Shown here: positions 6,123 through 12,489 of the stretch, piece after piece
Numbering within the stretch: the first letter of the stretch is position 1
Layout: every line of letters starts with the position of its first letter
NCBI GenBank assembly: GCA_009781525.1
Contig: WQXZ01000033.1
Span: forward strand, 1-12,489
DNA: 12,489 bases
Direction of reading: 5' to 3'
From: Coriobacteriia bacterium
GTDB lineage: Bacteria > Actinomycetota > Coriobacteriia > Coriobacteriales > UBA8131
Notes under the pieces: generated by a model
Databases searched by the model: none
Seen by the model: only the letters and a program-made list of their open reading frames with translations
What the model was told of the DNA's origin: nothing
Program-made: the position numbers and the translations under genes

Positions 6123-7619
6123 ATGGATGAAAACCAAGAAAAGGCTGATGTCAGTCAGGAAACGGTTGACGTAACCCAACAGAAGAATCTTAAGCCTTCA
6201 CAATTACTAGGCTACACTGCCTACACCTTTTTTGCCGGTCTGGGTGCGAACACATGGTCGTTCAGGAACATGTATTACGCATTAATCGGTATGGATATCA
6301 ATCTGCTGACAACCGTAGGACTTGTCTGCGGTTTCTTTGACCTGCCTTTCACTACAGTTATCGGTGGTGTCATTGAAAAAGTCAGGCTGAAGATAGGTGG
6401 TGGCGGTAAGTTTCGTCCCTGGTTACACATTTTTACCGCTGTTCTTTCGTTCGGCATCTTTATAACATTTACTGATTTTATTCCCGGAAACGAAGCTCTG
6501 CACTTTGCCACCGCTCTGATCGGCTTGGTCTGCATTGCATTTGGTATGACAATCGTTGCTAATGCACAGTTCGGTATTATTCCACTGATGGCAGGGCCAT
6601 CGACCGTTGACCGCACTCGTATCACAACATGGAACTACCGCACCCAGGCTCTGACCTCAATTTTCACATCGATGACTTCTGCCTATATCCTGACCTGGTT
6701 CGGAACAAAATTCGCACTGCCCATGAATTACACAGTTATGGGACTGTGCTTTGGTGGATTCTATATTGTCGGTGGTCAGATCCTGCGAAGAACTGCTAAA
6801 CCATTCGACCTACCTGAAGAAAAAACTCCAGCAGGTCCAGCAAGGCAGTCAGTAAAAGCTTCGGATATGGTTAAGGCGGTGACCGGTAACAGCCAGCTGC
6901 TGATCTATCTCTGCGCTAACATGCTTAACCAGTTCGGCATTATTACCAATCTGAACCTTGTTATCTACTTCTGGCAGATGATCATTCCATTTACCCACGG
7001 AATCGCACCTGCTGCCTCGTTCCCAGCAATGTATACCATCGCTCAAACCACCACGACTCTCTGCAACCTTGCCTTTTCAATGATCGGCCCTGAGATCGGA
7101 AAGAAACTGGGCAAGAAAAGAGCGCTAGAGGTAGGCATGCTGGGCTCCACACTTGCTGCGTCTCTGAACTACTTCTTTGGAGCTGGTTTCTGGCTTCGCT
7201 TTGTCGGATTTAACCTGATTATGAGCTTCTCAAATTCGCTTTGGACCGGCTTTGGTGCCAACTATGCACTAGACTGCGGCGAGTATGGCTACTGGAAGAC
7301 AGGCCAGGATCACCGTCTGGTCATCATGTCGATGATCAATGTGCCAGCAAAAATCGCCGGCATCAGTGGTGGTGCTTTGATGTATGCACTGGCTGCAATT
7401 GGTTTTGACTCTGCACAGGTAAAGGCTGCCGCCGGTGGAATCCCCGCCTTTGTTAACGATGCATTTGTACGCAAATTCATGTTCTTGATGGTTGGGATCG
7501 CTGCAATTTTCAGGTTCTGTGCTTTTCTGCTGATGAGGTTCGGCTACAAGATCACAGACGAAGACGCAAAGATGTATGTAGCAGAGAATCAAGCCAGAAA
7601 AGAAGCTGCCGAGGCCTAG
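6123..7619 (+). CDS. GPH/MFS-type cation symporter, copy 1
   Basis: Inner-membrane secondary transporter of 498 residues, of the glycoside-pentoside-hexuronide:cation symporter type within the MFS. Evidence is the length, about twelve hydrophobic segments (for example TTVGLVCGFFDLPFTTVIGG), a hydrophilic central loop near residues 225-255, and a soluble Lys/Glu-rich C-terminal tail (YKITDEDAKMY onward). The substrate is not readable. GPH members import sugars, but homologues beside URO-D or methyltransferase genes more likely carry small methylated or aromatic compounds (inference). AAGGAG stands seven bases before the ATG. The URO-D gene begins 69 bp after its stop. The protein is about 85% identical by eye to the product at 8894-10396, with differences spread evenly and mostly conservative. 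Confidence 0.87.
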   Translation: MDENQEKADVSQETVDVTQQKNLKPSQLLGYTAYTFFAGLGANTWSFRNMYYALIGMDINLLTTVGLVCGFFDLPFTTVIGGVIEKVRLKIGGGGKFRPWLHIFTAVLSFGIFITFTDFIPGNEALHFATALIGLVCIAFGMTIVANAQFGIIPLMAGPSTVDRTRITTWNYRTQALTSIFTSMTSAYILTWFGTKFALPMNYTVMGLCFGGFYIVGGQILRRTAKPFDLPEEKTPAGPARQSVKASDMVKAVTGNSQLLIYLCANMLNQFGIITNLNLVIYFWQMIIPFTHGIAPAASFPAMYTIAQTTTTLCNLAFSMIGPEIGKKLGKKRALEVGMLGSTLAASLNYFFGAGFWLRFVGFNLIMSFSNSLWTGFGANYALDCGEYGYWKTGQDHRLVIMSMINVPAKIAGISGGALMYALAAIGFDSAQVKAAAGGIPAFVNDAFVRKFMFLMVGIAAIFRFCAFLLMRFGYKITDEDAKMYVAENQARKEAAEA

Positions 7620-7688
7620 GCTCTACAAAAACTAAAGCGTTTTTATGTGGAGAAAATCTCGTTTTTCACAAGAGAACAGGAGAACAAA

Positions 7689-8675
7689 GTGCCAATACTG
7701 AACAAGAGAGACAACTGGATGCGCCTGATGAAAGGCGAGATTCCAGAATACATTCCTGCTTATGCTGCCTGGGCAGCCAGCCCACCGTTCATGCGGGGAA
7801 CCAGAAATCCTGACGGCACAGGTACCAGCATATTCGGCGTTGAGCAGGTTATCGGCAGTGGTATTGTTCCAGCCGCCATGCCCAAGACACACGATTTCAT
7901 TTTAGAAGACATCACCAAGTGGCGTGAAATAGTCAAGGTTCCTGACACATCTGACGTAGACTGGGCGATGCTGGCAAATGATGCGCAGAATGCTCATAAT
8001 CCCGAGAACCCGTGGGGAGCTGGTTGTGGCGTGGGGGTATTTCAGACACTGGTTGCTCTGATGGGCTTCACTGAGGGCTTGGTCGCCTGCTACGAAGAGC
8101 CAGAGGAAGTCAAAGATATGTTGAACTACATCACAGACTGGATGGTCGCCAATGCCAAGCAGGTGCTTTATCACTATAAGCCGGAATATGGTGCATACGG
8201 TGACGATATTGCCCACGAGCGTAATCCATTCATATCGCTGGAGATGTTCAGAGACATCTTTGCGCCTTGTTGGCGCCGCTACTATGAGGTCTTCGCTGAA
8301 GCAGGGATTCCCTGCACGATGCACAACTGCGGACACTTCGAGGAGTTCATAGATGATGTTGTCAATATGGGAGTCTGGTTCTGGGAGCCTTCTCAGTCTA
8401 CTAATGACCTGCTTGCGCTGAAGGCAAGGTATGGCACCAGGTTGGCAATCTGTGAAGGTTTTGAACTTCGCTTCTTTGATAGCGCTGTAACTGAGGAAGA
8501 AGTCAGAGCCCTCTTCCGAGCTCGAATGGATGAAATGGCTCCTGGTGGAGCTTACTGCAACTTTGAATTTGATCCTACTGGTGGAGGAATACCAAGCTTT
8601 ACACCCAGACAGATAGAGATTCTGTCTTGGACATGGGATGAATTTGAAAAGATCAGATATAGCTACTACAACTAG
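7689..8675 (+). CDS. URO-D superfamily protein (methyltransferase-like), copy 1
   Basis: A TIM-barrel protein of the uroporphyrinogen decarboxylase superfamily, 328 residues, closest in style to the corrinoid/CoM methyltransferases (MtaA, CmuA) rather than to heme-pathway HemE, whose N-terminal substrate-binding motif I do not see. Landmarks: GTRNPDGTGTSIFG (37-50), GDDIAHERNPFISLEMFRD (171-189), and the metal-site motif H212-N-C214-G, with a further Cys255 in AICEG. The GTG start at 7689 is chosen because AGGAGAACAAA before it and the following MPILNKR align exactly with the ATG of copy 2, giving equal lengths; a GTG at 7647 would add 14 residues absent there. It presumably acts on the compound imported by the preceding transporter. 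No corrinoid protein gene is present in the window. Confidence 0.85.
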   Translation: MPILNKRDNWMRLMKGEIPEYIPAYAAWAASPPFMRGTRNPDGTGTSIFGVEQVIGSGIVPAAMPKTHDFILEDITKWREIVKVPDTSDVDWAMLANDAQNAHNPENPWGAGCGVGVFQTLVALMGFTEGLVACYEEPEEVKDMLNYITDWMVANAKQVLYHYKPEYGAYGDDIAHERNPFISLEMFRDIFAPCWRRYYEVFAEAGIPCTMHNCGHFEEFIDDVVNMGVWFWEPSQSTNDLLALKARYGTRLAICEGFELRFFDSAVTEEEVRALFRARMDEMAPGGAYCNFEFDPTGGGIPSFTPRQIEILSWTWDEFEKIRYSYYN

Positions 8676-8893
8676 GAGTCAGCGAAATCAAATACCGACA
8701 CCACAAAACTCACAGAGCGTCTTTTCCTTAATCGAGGAGAGAGGGTAGAAGCCGTTGCCAGCAGTAAAGCAGGTTATTGCTTCTGCCTTTTCTCCACCGC
8801 TCAAAGGAAAAGGTTCTGGTAGCAACATGCGGCATCGCTGCCTAAACCAGGCACCAACGAGAAAAGTGAGTTGTCGATGAAAGGAGAAAACCT
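8676..8893 (+). promoter_or_regulatory. Structured intergenic leader of the second module
   Basis: The arm at 8736-8752 (GGAGAGAGGGTAGAAGC) pairs along all 17 positions with 8779-8795 (GCTTCTGCCTTTTCTCC), three of them G-U, around a 26-nt loop. A second hairpin has CTGGT (8816-8820) with ACCAG (8846-8850), enclosing GCGGC (8829-8833) with GCTGC (8837-8841). The ribosome site AAAGGAG lies near 8879-8885, seven or eight bases before the ATG at 8894. No terminator T-run is seen. Three G-U pairs rather than mismatches suggest selection at the RNA level, so a regulatory RNA or a processing/stability element is plausible. Confidence 0.5.
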
Positions 8894-10396
8894 ATGGATG
8901 AGAACCAAGAGAGGGAAGATACCAGTCCAAGTATTGATGTAACTCAGCAAAAGAATCTAAGACCTTCTCAGCTGTTGGGCTACACAGCATATACTTTTTT
9001 TGCCGGCCTGGGCGCAAACACCTGGTCATTCAGGAACATGTACTATGCGTTAATCGGTATGGACCTGAACCTGCTGACTACAGTCGGCTTGGTCTGTGGG
9101 CTGTTTGATCTACCATTCACAACTGTTATTGGCGGGGTGATAGAAAAAGTCAGACTGAAGATAGGTGGAGGAGGCAAGTATCGTCCCTGGTTGCATATTT
9201 TTACCGCCGTTCTTTCGTTTGGAATCATTATCACCTTTACTGATTTCATTCCAGGCAATGAAGCTCTGCACTTCACCACTGCCTTGGTTGGATTGGTCTG
9301 TGTTGCCTTCAGTATGACTGTAGTGGCAAATTCTCAATTTGGCATTATTCCGCTGATGGCAGGTGCGTCTACAGTTGATCGGACTCGCATTACAACATGG
9401 AACTATAGAACCCAGGCTGTGACATCGATCTGCACTTCAATGACATCTGCATATATTCTGACCTGGTTCGGAACCAAATTCGCCCTTCCGGTGAATTATA
9501 CCGTCATGGCTCTGTGCTTTGGTGGTTTCTACATTATCGGCGGCCAGATTCTGAGAAGAACCGCCAAACCATTTGACCTTCCAGAGCAAAGCACTCCTGG
9601 TGGTCCCGAGCGACCGAAGGTCAAGGCAATTGATATGGTCAGAGCTGTCACCGGAAACAGTCAGTTGTTGATTTACCTGTCTGCTAACATGCTCAACCAG
9701 CTTGGTACAATGACTAACATGAATATGATTATCTACTTCTGGCAGATGATCATTCCATACACCCACGGCATCGCACCATCTGCTTCATTTCCTGCCATGT
9801 ACACAATCACACAGACTGTAGGAACTCTCTGCACACTGGCATTTTCTATGGTCGGTCCTGAAGTCGGCAAAAGACTTGGCAAGAAAAAGGCTCTTTGGAT
9901 CGGAATGCTTGGCTCTACTCTATCTGGGGTCTTAAATTACTTCTTCGGTGCAAGTTACTGGCTACGCTTCATGGCGTTCACATTGATAATCACATTATCG
10001 AACTCATTGTGGACCGGATTTGGTATTAACTATGCCTTAGACTGTGGAGAATATGGTTATTGGAAAACCGGGCAAGACAACCGCCTGGTTGTCATGTCGA
10101 TGAACAACGTTCCCTCCAAGATTGCTGGTATTGTTGGTGGAGCATTGATGTATGCATTAGCTGCTATCGGATTCGACTCAGCACAAGTCAAGGCTGCAGC
10201 TGGTGGAATCCCAGCTTTCGTTAACGACACCTTTGTTCGCAAATTCATGTTTTTAATGGTAGGTTTGGCTGCAATCTGCAGGTTCTGTGCTTTTCTATTG
10301 ATCAGGTTCGGTTACAAGATCACTGACGAGGATGCAAAGATGTATGCTGCAGAAAACCAGGCAAGAAAAGAAGCTGCCGAAGCCGCAGCTGCTTAG
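8894..10396 (+). CDS. GPH/MFS-type cation symporter, copy 2
   Basis: A 500-residue paralogue of the transporter at 6123-7619, with the same start (MDENQE), the same core motifs and the same C-terminal YKITDEDAKMY tail, plus two extra terminal alanines. Differences cluster in the first 15 residues, in the central cytoplasmic loop near 235-250, and in membrane segments around 275-310 and 340-375 (for example CANMLNQFGIITNLNL becomes SANMLNQLGTMTNMNM). The last set could alter the substrate path. DNA differences are mostly at third codon positions, which points to an old duplication with both copies kept functional. AAAGGAG precedes the ATG. The URO-D gene follows after only 21 bp. Confidence 0.87.
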   Translation: MDENQEREDTSPSIDVTQQKNLRPSQLLGYTAYTFFAGLGANTWSFRNMYYALIGMDLNLLTTVGLVCGLFDLPFTTVIGGVIEKVRLKIGGGGKYRPWLHIFTAVLSFGIIITFTDFIPGNEALHFTTALVGLVCVAFSMTVVANSQFGIIPLMAGASTVDRTRITTWNYRTQAVTSICTSMTSAYILTWFGTKFALPVNYTVMALCFGGFYIIGGQILRRTAKPFDLPEQSTPGGPERPKVKAIDMVRAVTGNSQLLIYLSANMLNQLGTMTNMNMIIYFWQMIIPYTHGIAPSASFPAMYTITQTVGTLCTLAFSMVGPEVGKRLGKKKALWIGMLGSTLSGVLNYFFGASYWLRFMAFTLIITLSNSLWTGFGINYALDCGEYGYWKTGQDNRLVVMSMNNVPSKIAGIVGGALMYALAAIGFDSAQVKAAAGGIPAFVNDTFVRKFMFLMVGLAAICRFCAFLLIRFGYKITDEDAKMYAAENQARKEAAEAAAA

Positions 10397-10417
10397 ACAA
10401 ATAAAAAGGAGAACAAA

Positions 10418-11404
10418 ATGCCAACACTAAACAGAAGAGAAAACTTTATGAGGCTGTTCTATGGTGAGATCCCGGAATACATACCGTCATACTTACCATT
10501 TTCAGCCAGTCCACCCTTCATGCGCGGAACCCGTAATCCTGATGGTACTGGCACCAGTATCTTCGGTGTCGAGCAGGTACTGGGCAGTGGAATCGTTCCT
10601 GCTGCCATGCCCAAGACACACGATTTCATCTTGGAAGACGTTACCAAATGGCGTGATGTAGTCAAGCTCCCGGATACGTCCGATATTGACTGGGCAATGC
10701 TTGCTAAGGAAGCCAAGGATGCACATAACCCAGAGCTTCCATGGGGCGCTGGCTGTGGCATAGGTGTGTTTCAAACACTGGTTGCCCTGATGGGCTTCAC
10801 AGAAGGCCTGGTTGCTTGCTTTGAAGAGCCTGAGGCAGTCAAGGAAATGCTGAATTACATCACCGAATGGATGGTCGCCAACGCCAAGCAGGTGCTCTAT
10901 CACTATCAGCCAGAGTATGGAACCTATGGCGATGACATCGCTCACGAGCGCAATCCCTTCATCTCGCTTGAGATGTTCAGGGACATCTTTGCACCTTGCT
11001 GGCGCGCCTACTACGCAGTCTTTAAAGAAGCCGGCATTCCCTGCACGATGCACAACTGCGGCCACTTTGAAGAGTTCGTTGACGATATGGTTGATATGGG
11101 CGTCTGGTTCTGGGAGCCGGTCCAGTCCTCCAACGACATGCTGGCTATCAAGGCCAAGTACGGTACTCGTCTGGCAATGTGTGAAGGCTTCGAGGTTCGC
11201 TTCTTTGACGACAATATCACCGAAGAAGAGCTGCGTGCTGCTTTTCGCGCTCGGATGGACGAGGTTGCTCCAGGCGGAGCGTTCGCAAACTACGAGTTCG
11301 ATCCAAACGGCCCCGGTGTACCAAGCTTCACTCCCCGCCAAAACCAGCTTCTGACCTGGGCATGGGATGAGTTCGAGCAGATCAGATACAACTACTACAA
11401 TTAG
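10418..11404 (+). CDS. URO-D superfamily protein (methyltransferase-like), copy 2
   Basis: A 328-residue paralogue of the protein at 7689-8675, about 81% identical by eye. It has the same ATG-aligned N-terminus (MPTLNRRENFMRL), GTRNPDGTGTSIFG, the GDDIAHERNPFISLEMFRD block, H212-N-C214-G and Cys255. The clearest local divergence is at residues 25-29 (YLPFS here, YAAWA in copy 1), close to the start of the barrel, and at 288-300 (AFANYEFDPNGPG versus AYCNFEFDPTGGG). AAGGAG stands seven bases before the ATG. It should be co-translated with the transporter just upstream. The reaction is not established; methyl transfer is inferred from family resemblance only. Confidence 0.85.
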   Translation: MPTLNRRENFMRLFYGEIPEYIPSYLPFSASPPFMRGTRNPDGTGTSIFGVEQVLGSGIVPAAMPKTHDFILEDVTKWRDVVKLPDTSDIDWAMLAKEAKDAHNPELPWGAGCGIGVFQTLVALMGFTEGLVACFEEPEAVKEMLNYITEWMVANAKQVLYHYQPEYGTYGDDIAHERNPFISLEMFRDIFAPCWRAYYAVFKEAGIPCTMHNCGHFEEFVDDMVDMGVWFWEPVQSSNDMLAIKAKYGTRLAMCEGFEVRFFDDNITEEELRAAFRARMDEVAPGGAFANYEFDPNGPGVPSFTPRQNQLLTWAWDEFEQIRYNYYN

Positions 11405-11475
11405 GATCAAACATAGACTGAAGATGAGGCATCGGACATAAGCGACCAAAGCCCCAGCCTGTCTGTCAATAACCA

Positions 11476-11519
11476 ATGGGGAGAAGACCTCGGTCAAAAA
11501 AGCTAGAACTTCTCCCCAT
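11476..11519. terminator. Hairpin downstream of the second module, possible transcript end
   Basis: ATGGGGAGAAG (11476-11486) is the exact complement of CTTCTCCCCAT (11509-11519), with a 22-nt loop containing an A-run. It lies about 70 bp after the URO-D stop. No T-run follows on either strand, so its role as an intrinsic terminator is uncertain; it may protect the 3' end. Confidence 0.4.
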
Positions 11520-11596
11520 AAAGACCTCATAAAAGACCGCCAACCGCCAAGTGTTTCCACCCTCTCCAACCAACCTGAATTCCAGGAATCAGGCGA

Positions 11597-11755
11597 TTTC
11601 TGCAACTTTTTTGCGGTTGGGCGCCAAAAATGAGCCTATTTGCAGGCAAAAAGCGTGGCAAATGCCACAGAAACGTTGCATTTGCCATAGAAACGTTGCA
11701 TATGCAACAAACATTTAAGCCTTTTTGCGCCCCAACCGCAAAAAAGTTGCAGAAA
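11597..11755. repeat. 159-bp inverted-repeat element with internal 20-nt repeats
   Basis: The outer arms 11597-11620 and 11732-11755 are perfect 24-bp inverted repeats (starting TTTCTGCAACTTTTTTGCGG), continuing with a one-base offset for about 10 bp more. The centre has two 20-nt direct repeats (11661-11680, 11681-11700) sharing AGAAACGTTGCA, a GTGGC-AAAT-GCCAC hairpin (11655-11668), and a perfect 14-nt palindrome GTTGCATATGCAAC (11695-11708). It lies between convergent genes and carries no credible gene. It fits a MITE or other dispersed intergenic repeat, and its arms are unrelated to those of the element at 4985-5171. Confidence 0.7.
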
Positions 11756-12087
11756 CTAGCGAAAGTGCGGAATTGGTTGATTGAGTAGGAGCGTAGTGGT
11801 TGGTTTTCCATTGTGGGTTGCATAGCTCACTACTTATTGGGCAGCTAGCTGGCTGTCTGGTGAAGACAGGATTTCTGGTGTTGCCTGTTCACTCCGTGAC
11901 CAGACAATGGTGATCTGCTGCTTATGCTGGTAAGCAATCAACTGGCATAGCCTGCCCCACTTCGTGCGGGCGTTCCCGAACCATCTCAACACAAACCGGC
12001 TGCTTTTATGTTCTCTACGCAATTAAAGGCAAAAGCGGTTCAGCAAATCATGCTTCTTCAGTTCGGCATACACTTCCTCAATCGAGT
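11756..12087. other. Gap between the inverted-repeat element and the VapC relic
   Basis: No supported gene. An imperfect hairpin spans 11855-11905 (GTCTGGT with ACCAGAC, plus CAGG/CCTG inside). The second copy of the degenerate dispersed repeat is at 11939-11991. A minus-strand 22-codon frame (12091 to 12023, MNSIEEVYAELKKHD...) starts with an ATGA overlap on the VapC relic stop, but it is too short to judge. Confidence 0.45.
11939..11991. repeat. Degenerate dispersed repeat, copy 2
   Basis: CAACTGGCATAGCCTG (11939-11954) and CCCGAACCATCTCAACA (11975-11991) pair with the blocks at 5259-5310, same order and orientation, one difference in each block. Confidence 0.5.
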
Positions 12088-12345
12088 TCATTGTCCTTCC
12101 AGTTCAGTCCAGTTCTCGATAGTTAACCCCCCAACACGAGAGAACTCTCTGATGTTGTTGGAAACAAGTATCCCGCCATGAGCAATCACTATTGCAGCAA
12201 TAACAAGATTGAAGGGGGCAATTATCACAGAATCGCGATTCATAATTGAGCACAAAGTTCTATATGCGAATGCCGCAGCGCTATCAAACCCAATGATTTC
12301 GAAAGATAAATGAAGCAAGTAAAACCTGGAACGTTTAATTTCGCT
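12088..12345 (-). pseudogene. VapC-type PIN-domain toxin relic, N-terminus missing
   Basis: The minus-strand frame is open for 85 codons after a stop at 12346-12348. It matches the C-terminal half of VapC-like PIN RNases: FEIIGFDSAAAFAYRTL, then IAPFNLVIAAIVIAHGGILVSNN, then REFSRVGGLTIENW. The N-terminal half with the first catalytic Asp and Glu is absent. The Asp normally found before the LLIAA helix is Asn here (FNLVIAA). No antitoxin gene lies upstream on this strand and no ribosome site is seen. A TTG at 12318 could in principle start a 76-residue fragment, but it could not form an active site. This is best read as a dead toxin gene left beside another toxin-antitoxin locus. Confidence 0.75.
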
Positions 12346-12385
12346 CTAAGCACGCACAAATAACCACTGGCTGTCACAAAGAATA

Positions 12386-12421
12386 TGCTATCATTGCTAT
12401 CACCACTCAGGAAGGGGTAGA
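12386..12421 (+). promoter_or_regulatory. Promoter/operator candidate and ribosome site of the antitoxin gene
   Basis: TGCTATCA occurs twice in tandem (12386-12393, 12395-12402); TATCAT at 12389-12394 is a plausible -10, although no clear -35 is seen. Antitoxins of this type usually repress their own operon by binding short repeats at the promoter, so the tandem octamer is a candidate operator. AGGAAGGGG (12409-12417) is a strong ribosome site four bases before the ATG. Confidence 0.4.
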
Positions 12422-12489
12422 ATGGCTACTCTGATTGTAAGAAACGTAGATGAAGAGACAAAAGCAAGGCTGGTGCGGCAGGCTGCTGA
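12422..12489 (+). CDS. VapB/FitA-type ribbon-helix-helix antitoxin, N-terminus only
   Basis: The first 22 codons (beginning MATLIVRNVDEETKARL) match the beta-strand and first helix of FitA/VapB-type ribbon-helix-helix antitoxins, which bind DNA as dimers and neutralise a PIN-domain RNase. The frame is open to the window edge; the final GA is an incomplete codon, not a stop. A toxin gene would be expected just past the edge on the same strand. The strong ribosome site and promoter-like repeats upstream suggest an active locus, in contrast to the VapC relic on the opposite strand. Confidence 0.75.
   Translation, partial: MATLIVRNVDEETKARLVRQAA

Larger units (their letters stand above)
6123..11404 (+). 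repeat. Tandem duplication of a transporter + URO-D gene pair
   Basis: Two direct copies of a two-gene unit (6123-8675 and 8894-11404), diverged mainly at synonymous sites and in the intergenic parts. The gap inside the unit is 69 bp in copy 1 and 21 bp in copy 2; only the last ~15 bases (AGGAGAACAAA and start) are alike. Confidence 0.9.

Noticed and set aside
7647..7688. Upstream GTG start for the first URO-D protein
   Set aside because: It would add 14 residues absent from the paralogue; the GTG at 7689 has the same ribosome site and aligned N-terminus as the second copy.
8736..8830. Resemblance to glycine or tetrahydrofolate riboswitches (GGAGAG start, CTCA...AAAAGG)
   Set aside because: Core residues of both classes are missing; kept only as an unassigned structured leader.
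8827..8880. 17-codon leader peptide ending just before the second transporter
   Set aside because: No ribosome site at proper spacing and the segment is better explained as part of a hairpin.
10502..11605. Long minus-strand frame (367 codons) opposite the second URO-D gene
   Set aside because: It lies wholly antisense to a strongly supported gene, has no family motifs, and similar open antisense frames arise from the codon bias of the real gene.
11527..11823. 98-codon minus-strand frame through the 159-bp inverted-repeat element
   Set aside because: Most of it is the repeat itself; no ribosome site or known domain. Could be a translated repeat relic but not supported as a gene.
1..12489. 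CRISPR array
   Set aside because: The only short direct repeats are the two 20-nt units at 11661-11700 and the permease tail; none has the repeat-spacer pattern.

Overview
The window reads as a bacterial chromosome segment of moderate GC with strong Shine-Dalgarno sites and occasional GTG starts. The paired GPH-type transporters and uroporphyrinogen-decarboxylase-like (URO-D) proteins are of a kind I associate with anaerobic gut Coriobacteriia (Eggerthella-like Actinomycetota). That placement is recall, not something I could test, and I hold it with moderate confidence.

Layout. Positions 1-1038 hold the N-terminal part of an IS1634-type transposase on the minus strand, cut by the window edge. 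A tRNA adenosine deaminase (tadA) follows at 1330-1827, its stop codon lying inside a long hairpin. Next is a two-gene ABC exporter (1992-4656): an ATPase and a two-domain permease with an unusual Pro/Gln/Ala-rich N-terminal tail encoded by a small in-frame DNA repeat. About 960 bp without a convincing gene follow (4657-5617). They contain a 187-bp element with 48-bp inverted ends. Two short, translationally coupled ORFs of unknown function (5618-5988) lie ahead of the main cluster.

The centre (6123-11404) is an anciently duplicated two-gene module: a 12-helix GPH/MFS-type symporter followed by a 328-residue URO-D superfamily protein, then both again. By eye the transporters are about 85% identical and the enzymes about 81%. 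The enzymes keep an H-N-C-G metal-site motif, as in cobalamin- or coenzyme-M-dependent methyltransferases of the MtaA/CmuA type. No corrinoid protein, activator or regulator is present. The simplest reading is uptake of a small methylated (or otherwise decorated) compound by the transporter and its conversion by the URO-D protein, with the two copies diverged in substrate or expression. The 218-bp gap between modules can fold into two strong hairpins and may be a regulatory leader.

The right end (11405-12489) is repeat-rich and gene-poor. It has a hairpin after the second module, a 159-bp inverted-repeat element with internal 20-nt repeats, a degenerate sequence shared with the 5259-5310 region, an N-terminally truncated VapC (PIN) toxin relic on the minus strand, and the first 22 codons of an intact-looking VapB/FitA-type antitoxin reading out of the window on the plus strand.
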